Assembly: GCA_030602675.1 (NCBI GenBank)
Contig: JAUVZH010000104.1
Span: forward strand, 1 to 8,088
DNA: 8,088 nt
Direction of reading: 5' to 3'
Source of the DNA: Candidatus Heimdallarchaeota archaeon
Lineage (GTDB): Archaea; Asgardarchaeota; Heimdallarchaeia; JABLTI01
In this document: positions 1-5,540 of the stretch, piece by piece
Layout of the letters: each line of letters begins with the position of its first letter
Numbering within the stretch: position 1 is the first letter of the stretch
Notes under the pieces: model-generated
Seen by the model: the letters and a program-made list of their open reading frames with translations, nothing else
What the model was told of the DNA's origin: nothing
The model's database searches: none
Position numbers and translations under genes: made by a program

Positions 1-381
1 TTCATTATAAGAATCAATTTTATCATATTTGTATATATCAGCTGTGCTTGTGTAAACAATTTTTTCAAGGTTATTTTTTAATGCAGCATTTACAACATTC
101 TTTGTTCCAACAACATTGTGTTGATGGAAAAAATTGTATGGACCCCACTCATTAAAGGCAGAAGCATTATGAAAAATGATATCTTGATCTCTAAATGCCA
201 GAATTAAACTATTAACATCGTTAAGATCACCATAGAGAATGTTCAGTTCTGACAGATTTTCAAGGTAGTCTAAATTGCTTGTTTTACGAACTAATACCGA
301 TACTTGATAATCGTTAACTAATAATTCTTCAACTAAATGTGATCCAAGAAAACCTGTGGCACCTGTAACAAATGCTCTCAT
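1..381 (-). CDS. Extended short-chain dehydrogenase/NAD-dependent epimerase, N-terminal part (cut by window edge)
   Basis: This is a partial gene of 127 codons, read from an ATG at 381 and running off the left edge without a stop. The protein opens MRAFVTGATGFLGSHLVEEL, the glycine-rich dinucleotide-binding turn of a Rossmann fold (GxxGxxG at residues 7-13). Further extended-SDR landmarks follow: YGDLND at 50-55, FHNASA at 70-75, the WGP...F...NVVGT stretch at 79-93 and VYTSTA at 109-114 with the catalytic Ser/Thr region. The catalytic YxxxK lies beyond the edge. The WGP and NVxGT segment resembles the dihydroflavonol reductase / 3-beta-hydroxysteroid dehydrogenase branch, so the substrate may be a sugar nucleotide, a lipid or a ketone; it cannot be fixed from this fragment. 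The start is supported by the fold beginning immediately after it; only a weak AAGG lies 8 nt upstream. The gene is divergent from the surface-protein gene. Confidence 0.9.
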   Translation of the reverse strand, partial: MRAFVTGATGFLGSHLVEELLVNDYQVSVLVRKTSNLDYLENLSELNILYGDLNDVNSLILAFRDQDIIFHNASAFNEWGPYNFFHQHNVVGTKNVVNAALKNNLEKIVYTSTADIYKYDKIDSYNE

Positions 382-402
382 AACAAAAACCTTGAATCAC
401 TT

Positions 403-418
403 TCTAATAGTCTAATAG
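403..418. repeat. Perfect tandem octamer (2 x TCTAATAG) upstream of the dehydrogenase
   Basis: The octamer TCTAATAG occurs twice head to tail, 22-37 nt upstream of the dehydrogenase ATG. That is where a promoter-proximal operator or transcription start would lie. It may be chance in AT-rich DNA; no regulator is known. Confidence 0.4.
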
Positions 419-487
419 AACGAACAATAAACTAAATAAAACCTCTGGTTCTCCGAGGATATATTAAAATTAAAATAGAAAGTAGAA

Positions 488-495
488 TTTTTATA
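488..495 (+). promoter_or_regulatory. Candidate TATA box for the surface-protein gene
   Basis: The sequence TTTTATAC follows a purine-rich stretch (GAAAGTAGAA) that could act as a BRE. It lies 57 nt upstream of the ATG at 553, which would leave a leader of about 30 nt containing the SD. AT-rich surroundings make this weak. A second candidate is ATATATTAAA around 459-468. Confidence 0.3.
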
Positions 496-537
496 CAAGA
501 CAAGTTGTTAGAAAACTGAAGAAATAAATAGTTTCTC

Positions 538-542
538 GAGGT
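538..542 (+). promoter_or_regulatory. Shine-Dalgarno site of the surface-protein gene
   Basis: GAGGT sits exactly 10 nt before the ATG at 553. The same motif family at the same spacing is seen before 6914 and 7728, which supports this start. Confidence 0.7.
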
Positions 543-552
543 AAAATCAACA

Positions 553-3500
553 ATGACTTTGAATACTATAAAACGAGTAATGCTCTATTCGTTGGTAGCA
601 TTAGTTTTAATAAGTTGTACATTTCAACAGCACCAACTAGATAGTAGCTTTAAAGAGGAAAATCAATTAATAATTGAACATTTTGAAGAAACAGAAATAC
701 TGTCAAAAGATGAGATATTAGGTATAAATGCAATTCCACATAATTACAGCCAAATAGGCAATTGGTCTGCTACTGATTCTGTTTATGAAGTCGTTGTTGA
801 TGATAATTATGCTTATGTAGCAGCCGGAAAAGATGGTGTGAGAATTCTCGATATATCTGATAAAACAAATGTCACAGAAGTAAGCTATTTTCAAATTGGT
901 ACAACAGCAATTGCTAGAGGTATATGGCAAAATGAAACATATTTGTTTGTGGCTTATGGATCAAATGGTTTCGTTATATTAGACATAAGTGCGATTGCTG
1001 TTCCAACAAAGATTGGAGAAGTGAAAGATGATCTTCTTGGTTATGAATGCTATGCTCTAACGCTCAGAGGTTCTGCTGCTTATCTTGCATGTGGAGGATT
1101 TGGTTTAGCTGCAGTAGACGTTGCTGATCCAGACAATCCTGCCTATGCAGCAAAAAGCGATACATCTGAGGTAGATTTTCGTGATCTTGATTCAGTTGGT
1201 GATTACGTTTATGTTGCTGATGCCAACTATGGTGTGAGAAGGTATACTATCACTGATCCTCTAAATCCTCAATGGAACAATGGTTATTGGAATAAAGAAG
1301 GATTATCAGAAGGAGTATATGGTATCGATATTAGAGATGATTATCGAGCTTTTGTTGCAGATAAAAGTGGATTTTACATTCTATCACTTTACAGTTTCCC
1401 AGATTTTTCAATACTCGATTGGTACACTGACGGCAATGTTGCTTTTGACGTCTTTATTTTAAACAATACTGCTTTCGTTTCCTATGAAAACGATATTGGA
1501 TTAAGATTGTTTAACATTACAGATGTCCAAAACATCGAATTCAGTGGACGATTCAATGATGGTGGAGACGGTAAAGGTATCATAGCAAGAGATGGATTCG
1601 CTTACCTATCAGATGGTGTCGATGGGTTAGAGGTCATTTCACTCGATAATGATAGTGATTTGCTATATGATGGTTATGAGATTAATGATGTTTTTACTAA
1701 CCCATTTATCGCAGACACAGATGGCGACACCTTGCTTGATGGTATTGAATTCTATGGTTTACATTCTCCAAATAACAAATACGCGACTAACGACTATTTC
1801 TATGGTTTAGATCCTTTAAACAATGACACAGATGGTGATACAATTTATGATTCTGAAGAAGCTTTCTTAGGAGTAGATGGATTTTATACAGATCCTCTGA
1901 ATGATGATTCAGATTCCGATGATTTGGATGATTATGTCGAGATTTATACCTATTTCACAGACCCTACCGATTCAGATTCTGATGATGACCAATTAAAAGA
2001 TGGAGATGAAATCAATATACATGGAACTAATCCTTTATCAAATGACACAGATACAGATGGTATGCGTGATTACTATGAAGTATATTATACACTTGATCCA
2101 TTAAGCGATGATACCAATTTAGACCTAGATGGTGACGGTTTAACCAATTATTTTGAATATAACTATTCGAAAGGGTTAATTGGTGGCATAAGACCGAACG
2201 CGTATGATTCAGATTCTGATGGTTTATCTGATGGAGAAGAAATTCTCGGTTATTATACACCAGATCATCCATATGCTAATGCTACTGGATGGATAACAAC
2301 AAATAGTCCATTAAGTGATGACACAGATGCTGATCAATTAAGTGATGGTTTAGAAGTTTTAGGTATTTACAACCCCTATCATCCTGATGCAAATCTAACA
2401 GGTTATGTCTTTACAGATTTTAACAATAGCGATTCTGATAATGATCAATTAAGTGATTATGAAGAAGTTTATGGTATATATAAACCAAATAATCCTGGTG
2501 CAAATCTAACAGGTTATGTTTATCCTAATCCTAATAACAACGATACAGATGGTGACTTAATGGCTGATTGGTGGGAAATCACCTACAAAACAAATCCATT
2601 GGTAGATGATGCTGATGAAGATTATGATCTAGATGGTCTTACTAATTATGAAGAATATCTGCTAGGTACTAATCCAACTAGAAGCGACACAGATGGCGAT
2701 GGAATGCCTGACGGATGGGAAATCGACAATCTCTTTGATCCTCTAGAAGAGGATGGTATCTTTGACGATGATTCTGATGGATTATCAAATGTTGAGGAAT
2801 ATCAAGCAGGAACCAATCCACACAACACAGATACAGATTCTGATGGCATGGGTGATCAGTGGGAAGTGGAAACTGGAACTAATGCTACTCTTGCTGATGC
2901 AAATGAAGACTATGATTCTGATGGACTAACTAACATTGAAGAAATGGCAGAAGATACTAATCCATTGGTTGCAGATACAGATGGTGATGGTTTATTAGAT
3001 GGTGAAGAAGTGAAAACCTATTTCACAAACCCAAATAGACCGGATTCTGATGGTGATGGAGCATCAGATTTTGAAGAAATCAATGCTGGAACTGATCCAA
3101 ACAATTCAAAAAGTAATCCTGACCAAAGGTTGAGAATGATCTATGTATCTATTGGTGGTGGAATTGCAGTTGGTATTATTATTCTTCTAGGAGTGTTCTT
3201 TACTATTTATTGGACCGCTCAACCCGAACAGAAAATGTTTCGATACCTAGGAAAACAAAGAGATTCTGGAGTTGAAAGCTTAACTGTTAAGGAAATATCC
3301 ATTTTTCTAGACAAGAAACTAAACAGAGGAGAAGTAAAGCAAACTATTAATGAATTCTCTGAAACAAAAGGATTTACTTTAGAAGGCAATCGTGTCTACT
3401 TAACTTCTCGTTCAATGTTAGATAAAAACATCGATGAATACTTTTCGTGGCTAGATAAAAAAGAATCATCTGTTGTTACTTCAAAAGATATTCGTTCCAT

Positions 3501-3597
3501 AAAAGAAAGAATCGAACATGATATCAAAATGTGTAAGAAATTAGGTCTTAATGATATTTTGTCAGAATTAGAGTCAATCCTTACACAAGTCAAATGA
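553..3597 (+). CDS. Large surface protein: LVIVD beta-propeller, Asp-rich calcium-loop stalk, TM helix, cytosolic winged-helix-like tail
   Basis: The 1014-residue protein begins with a basic and hydrophobic signal sequence (residues 1-22) ending in LISC, a lipobox-like tetrapeptide with Cys22. Residues 77-366 contain seven repeats of the LVIVD type (for example YAYVAAGKDGVRILDIS), which is enough for a seven-bladed beta-propeller. Residues 365-842 carry 18 DxDxDGxxD..E motifs, like thrombospondin type 3 or dockerin calcium loops. Residues 862-887 form one membrane helix. Residues 890-1014 are charged and presumably cytosolic; 907-951 read like a winged helix (TVKEISIFLDKKL, then the wing-like GFTLEGNRVYL). 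Many N-x-S/T sequons (NYS, NWS, NVT, NLT) fit a glycosylated exterior. The topology is predicted N-out/C-in. The role is inferred as calcium-stiffened adhesion or sensing; no catalytic residues are apparent. The start is set by GAGGT 10 nt upstream. The gene is monocistronic, with a hairpin and T-run directly after it. Confidence 0.95.
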   Translation: MTLNTIKRVMLYSLVALVLISCTFQQHQLDSSFKEENQLIIEHFEETEILSKDEILGINAIPHNYSQIGNWSATDSVYEVVVDDNYAYVAAGKDGVRILDISDKTNVTEVSYFQIGTTAIARGIWQNETYLFVAYGSNGFVILDISAIAVPTKIGEVKDDLLGYECYALTLRGSAAYLACGGFGLAAVDVADPDNPAYAAKSDTSEVDFRDLDSVGDYVYVADANYGVRRYTITDPLNPQWNNGYWNKEGLSEGVYGIDIRDDYRAFVADKSGFYILSLYSFPDFSILDWYTDGNVAFDVFILNNTAFVSYENDIGLRLFNITDVQNIEFSGRFNDGGDGKGIIARDGFAYLSDGVDGLEVISLDNDSDLLYDGYEINDVFTNPFIADTDGDTLLDGIEFYGLHSPNNKYATNDYFYGLDPLNNDTDGDTIYDSEEAFLGVDGFYTDPLNDDSDSDDLDDYVEIYTYFTDPTDSDSDDDQLKDGDEINIHGTNPLSNDTDTDGMRDYYEVYYTLDPLSDDTNLDLDGDGLTNYFEYNYSKGLIGGIRPNAYDSDSDGLSDGEEILGYYTPDHPYANATGWITTNSPLSDDTDADQLSDGLEVLGIYNPYHPDANLTGYVFTDFNNSDSDNDQLSDYEEVYGIYKPNNPGANLTGYVYPNPNNNDTDGDLMADWWEITYKTNPLVDDADEDYDLDGLTNYEEYLLGTNPTRSDTDGDGMPDGWEIDNLFDPLEEDGIFDDDSDGLSNVEEYQAGTNPHNTDTDSDGMGDQWEVETGTNATLADANEDYDSDGLTNIEEMAEDTNPLVADTDGDGLLDGEEVKTYFTNPNRPDSDGDGASDFEEINAGTDPNNSKSNPDQRLRMIYVSIGGGIAVGIIILLGVFFTIYWTAQPEQKMFRYLGKQRDSGVESLTVKEISIFLDKKLNRGEVKQTINEFSETKGFTLEGNRVYLTSRSMLDKNIDEYFSWLDKKESSVVTSKDIRSIKERIEHDIKMCKKLGLNDILSELESILTQVK
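1645..3078 (+). repeat. Array of 18 Asp-rich calcium-loop repeats within the surface protein
   Basis: The consensus is DxDxDGLxDxxE followed by a variable linker, often ending TNP or DPL. Motifs begin at residues 365, 388, 425, 452, 475, 498, 524, 552, 590, 627, 664, 690, 712, 738, 760, 786, 808 and 831. Most keep Asp at loop positions 1, 3 and 5 and Glu at 12, the EF-hand-like calcium pattern. The short units (about 22-26 residues) lie mainly at both ends of the array; the long units are central. Confidence 0.9.
2206..2541 (+). repeat. Three long modules of about 37 residues (111 bp), last two near-identical in places
   Basis: Residues 552-589, 590-626 and 627-663 share the pattern DxDxDQLSDxxEVxGIYxPxxP followed by ANLTGYV. 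At DNA level, GCAAATCTAACAGGTTATGT occurs exactly at 2389-2408 and again at 2500-2519. TGATCAATTAAGTGAT occurs at 2331-2346 and again at 2442-2457. Both pairs are offset by 111 bp, pointing to a recent in-frame tandem duplication. Confidence 0.85.
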
Positions 3598-3622
3598 TGA
3601 TTTTTATCATCATTCTTTTTTT
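3593..3622 (+). terminator. Hairpin plus T-run ending the surface-protein transcript
   Basis: An 8-bp stem, AATGATGA (3593-3600) with TCATCATT (3607-3614), has a 6-nt loop and is followed by seven T (3616-3622). The stop codon TGA at 3595-3597 is inside the stem. The T-run is on the plus strand only, so it acts on the surface-protein gene and not on the convergent glycosylase gene ending at 3628. Confidence 0.65.
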
Positions 3623-3627
3623 CCTTT

Positions 3628-4431
3628 TTATGGCAAAGAATAGCTTTTTCTTTCTTTTTTTATTAAACCATCTGACATTAGTTTTTCCAAAATATCATCA
3701 ATTTCATCAAATGGTATTTCACATTTTTTACTGAGCAAATTTTTTGTTGCTTTCTCTCGTATTGTTAACAATTTAACTATCTGACCTCTGTAGAATCTCT
3801 TCGAGTTTTTGTATTTTGACTGGCTTGTTACAGGTTTTATTCCGGTTTTTGCAGCTGTTAGTACAGTAGCACCATAATCCATTAAAGCACTATACCAATC
3901 TCTTGAACGCCCTTTTGGTTGTATTTTGAATGCTATATCATAAAGTTCTTTCTCGGTAGTAGTCTCAGAAGCAAATTCCTCGGCTATTAAAATCCTTCTT
4001 ATGTTTGTATCAACTGTTGATAAATCAGAATTAAAAGCGAAAATCAATATTGCTCTTGCTGTATAGGGTCCTATACCTTTCAAGGCTTGTAATGCTTCGG
4101 GAGACTTAGGAAAATCTCCCAACTCAATTATCTGCTTTGCCGCTTCAAGTAGCCACAGTGCTCTTCTATTGTAACCCAATCCAGACCATTGTTTTAGAAC
4201 CTCAGATTTTTGAGCTTCAGCTAAACTATCAATTGTTGGAAATGACTCTACAAATTGTTTAAACTTCTCTTTAGACCTTGTAGCCTGTGTTTGCTGCAGC
4301 ATAACTTCAGAAACCAGAACAAAATAAGGGTCTGTGGTTTCTCTCCAGGGAAATTCGCGTTTGTTTGTTTTCCACCAGTCAAAAATTTTTGTTTGAAATG
4401 TTTTAATTTTACCTAATTCTTGATCTTTCAT
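3628..4431 (-). CDS. MutY-like HhH-GPD DNA glycosylase lacking the [4Fe-4S] cluster (clusterless type)
   Basis: This 267-residue base-excision-repair enzyme is of the adenine-glycosylase type and acts on mispaired or damaged DNA. MutY landmarks appear in order: REFPWR (25-30), SEVMLQQTQ (41-49) with the catalytic-type Glu42, WSGLGYNRRA (82-91), the helix-hairpin-helix LKGIGPYTA (117-125) with Tyr123, and STVDTNIRRI (138-147) with the catalytic Asp141. After MDYGATV, where MutY and endonuclease III carry the C-x6-C-x2-C-x5-C cluster loop, there are no cysteines; the only Cys in the protein is 237. The C-terminus (about 210-267) looks like a winged helix (DEIDDILEKLMSDGLIKKE) and replaces the Nudix-like 8-oxoG recognition domain of classical MutY. 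Clusterless MutY relatives are known and are sometimes mislabelled as HesB. Substrate choice cannot be read from sequence. No SD precedes the ATG. It lies 55 bp after the neighbouring gene and may be co-transcribed with it. Confidence 0.92.
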   Translation of the reverse strand: MKDQELGKIKTFQTKIFDWWKTNKREFPWRETTDPYFVLVSEVMLQQTQATRSKEKFKQFVESFPTIDSLAEAQKSEVLKQWSGLGYNRRALWLLEAAKQIIELGDFPKSPEALQALKGIGPYTARAILIFAFNSDLSTVDTNIRRILIAEEFASETTTEKELYDIAFKIQPKGRSRDWYSALMDYGATVLTAAKTGIKPVTSQSKYKNSKRFYRGQIVKLLTIREKATKNLLSKKCEIPFDEIDDILEKLMSDGLIKKERKSYSLP

Positions 4432-4486
4432 TTATACATCATATCTATTTACTTCATTTTACTAAAGTTAAGAAATCATGAATGTT

Positions 4487-4978
4487 TTAAACAATATTTA
4501 TGATATGACTATTTATTAGAATTTTAGGTAGTATTTGTTCTTCTAATGCGCCGTTTTTTTCATCAATAATAAAGACTAAATTGGTTTTAAGTTTAGGATT
4601 ATTTTTTGATAAGTAAAGTAAATCTTGCATCAACAGACTCTTTGTTAATAGATCAGGTATTTTTTTAGGGTCAAATCCATCAATAATTATTGTTGCCTTT
4701 TGTTCTTTGTAAGCCGTCTTATGTGTCCATTGGTCTATACTAATTATTATTCCAGTTGTTCTTGAAGCATCAGATGATTTGAAATGTTCCGAATCAATTC
4801 TATTTTCTTTTAGAAATGAATTGAAATCCAAATAAGAATAATTATTATCAATTGCTAGATTGTAAGCAGAAAATCCTTCAAAGATACCTGTCAAGAAAAT
4901 CATTTTGTTATCGGTGTTGTTTATTTTAAACACAATTTCATCTATATTCAATTTTAAAATACACACTCCAATTTTCAT
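4487..4978 (-). CDS. Unrecognised 163-residue protein resembling a P-loop domain with a degenerate Walker A
   Basis: The family is not recognised. The protein alternates strands and helices like a small RecA/AAA-type core. KMIFLTGIFEGFSAYNLAI (25-43) occupies the place of a Walker A strand-loop-helix, but the loop reads T-GIFE-GFS (30-37), with Phe where the Lys of GK[ST] should be. NYSYLDFNSFL (46-56) is a possible second strand. ATIIIDGFD (95-103) is Walker B-like, and NLVFIID (133-139) would be a further strand. If the fold is right, ATP binding is probably lost and the role would be structural or regulatory. A stop codon lies in frame 27 nt upstream of the ATG at 4978, and no SD is visible, so the start is moderately sure. 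It precedes the glycosylase on the same strand with a 55-bp gap, which may mean shared transcription but does not prove a repair role. Confidence 0.7.
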   Translation of the reverse strand: MKIGVCILKLNIDEIVFKINNTDNKMIFLTGIFEGFSAYNLAIDNNYSYLDFNSFLKENRIDSEHFKSSDASRTTGIIISIDQWTHKTAYKEQKATIIIDGFDPKKIPDLLTKSLLMQDLLYLSKNNPKLKTNLVFIIDEKNGALEEQILPKILINSHIINIV

Positions 4979-5045
4979 CCAAGTAGGTTTTACTATAGAT
5001 ATTCAATTTTATTTGATGTTCCTAAAATAAATCTAACTTAATATT

Positions 5046-5078
5046 TTGAAAAACTAGTAATATAAACTTGTTTTTCAA
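5046..5078 (-). terminator. Stem-loop just after the cysteine-rich protein gene
   Basis: TGAAAAACTAGT (5047-5058) pairs with ACTTGTTTTTCA (5066-5077) with one mismatch around a 7-nt loop, and a further T-A pair flanks it. On the minus strand it starts a few bases after the stop codon of the gene ending at 5085, and its distal arm contains five T. This fits a 3'-end or terminator element separating that gene from the next. Confidence 0.5.
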
Positions 5079-5084
5079 GTCGAA

Positions 5085-5435
5085 TTAATTGCCTACAAAT
5101 TCTTTGCAATAATCAGCTAAATCATCACACAAATCTAGTAGTGTATCTTTCCATGCTTGGATTTGTACTTGATTACCCTCAATTTTCACAGATTCATTTA
5201 TTACCTCTTTTTCACGTGATAAAACACACATGAAGTCATCAACGAATTCTTGGACAACAAATCCTTTCTTTGTAAATATATCTACAACAGCGTTGAATGA
5301 TTGAAGATTTTCACCAATTTTAAAGATAATTGAACATGGTGATTGTGGGTTTGGACATCTTTTACTTATTTCATCTTTTAGTGTATTATTTGTAATCCCA
5401 GAGCCCTCCTGAGTTATTTTGTTAATTTGTTTCAT
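5085..5435 (-). CDS. Small cysteine-rich protein of unknown function (116 residues)
   Basis: The family is not recognised. It is a soluble protein with no signal or membrane segment. Five cysteines occur at 27, 34, 70, 103 and 110; two pairs share the same C-x6-C spacing (27/34 and 103/110), which could bind metal or form disulfides. RCPNP at 26-30 contains a CPxP tetrapeptide reminiscent of TusA sulfur carriers. The predicted order afterwards (strand SIIFKI, helix SFNAVVDIFTKKG, strands FVVQEFV and MCVLSRE) only partly matches TusA, because the helix that should follow CPxP is missing. It lies 105 bp downstream of the persulfide dioxygenase on the same strand, so a sulfur-related role is possible but unproven. 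The ATG at 5435 has no SD. An AGGAGG inside the gene (5405-5410) lies 8 nt before an ATT codon and could mark a rare non-ATG start, giving 103 residues. Confidence 0.72.
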   Translation of the reverse strand: MKQINKITQEGSGITNNTLKDEISKRCPNPQSPCSIIFKIGENLQSFNAVVDIFTKKGFVVQEFVDDFMCVLSREKEVINESVKIEGNQVQIQAWKDTLLDLCDDLADYCKEFVGN

Positions 5436-5483
5436 TCAGATTTGCTTATATTTTAGTTACAAATTGCATATATTATTATTTCG

Positions 5484-5492
5484 ATTTATAAG
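5484..5492 (-). promoter_or_regulatory. Candidate TATA box for the cysteine-rich protein gene
   Basis: On the minus strand the sequence is CTTATAAAT, about 50 nt upstream of the ATG at 5435. A start site 25 nt downstream would give a leader of roughly 28 nt. This supports independent transcription from the upstream dioxygenase gene. Confidence 0.4.
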
Positions 5493-5540
5493 ATTCATAT
5501 GATTTTGAAGGTTTTTTAGTGATATTTTGAGTTCTTTTAC

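Noticed and set aside
718..930. Open frames on the opposite strand of, or in other frames within, the surface-protein gene (also 1280-1462, 2027-2272, 3396-3593) and the CstB-like gene (6720-6932)
   Set aside because: They lie wholly inside well-supported genes, have no SD or recognisable domain, and have compositions expected of shadow frames.
1645..3078. Regular repeats that might be a CRISPR array or satellite DNA
   Set aside because: The repeats keep one open frame and encode Asp-rich calcium loops; units vary in length and sequence, with no constant repeat and unique spacers.
3593..3622. Bidirectional terminator for both convergent genes
   Set aside because: The T-run follows the hairpin only on the plus strand; on the minus strand the hairpin is followed by coding-strand complement without a T-run.
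5085..5435. TusA sulfur carrier assignment from the CPNP motif
   Set aside because: The helix that should follow CPxP is absent and the protein is longer than TusA; kept only as a hypothesis.
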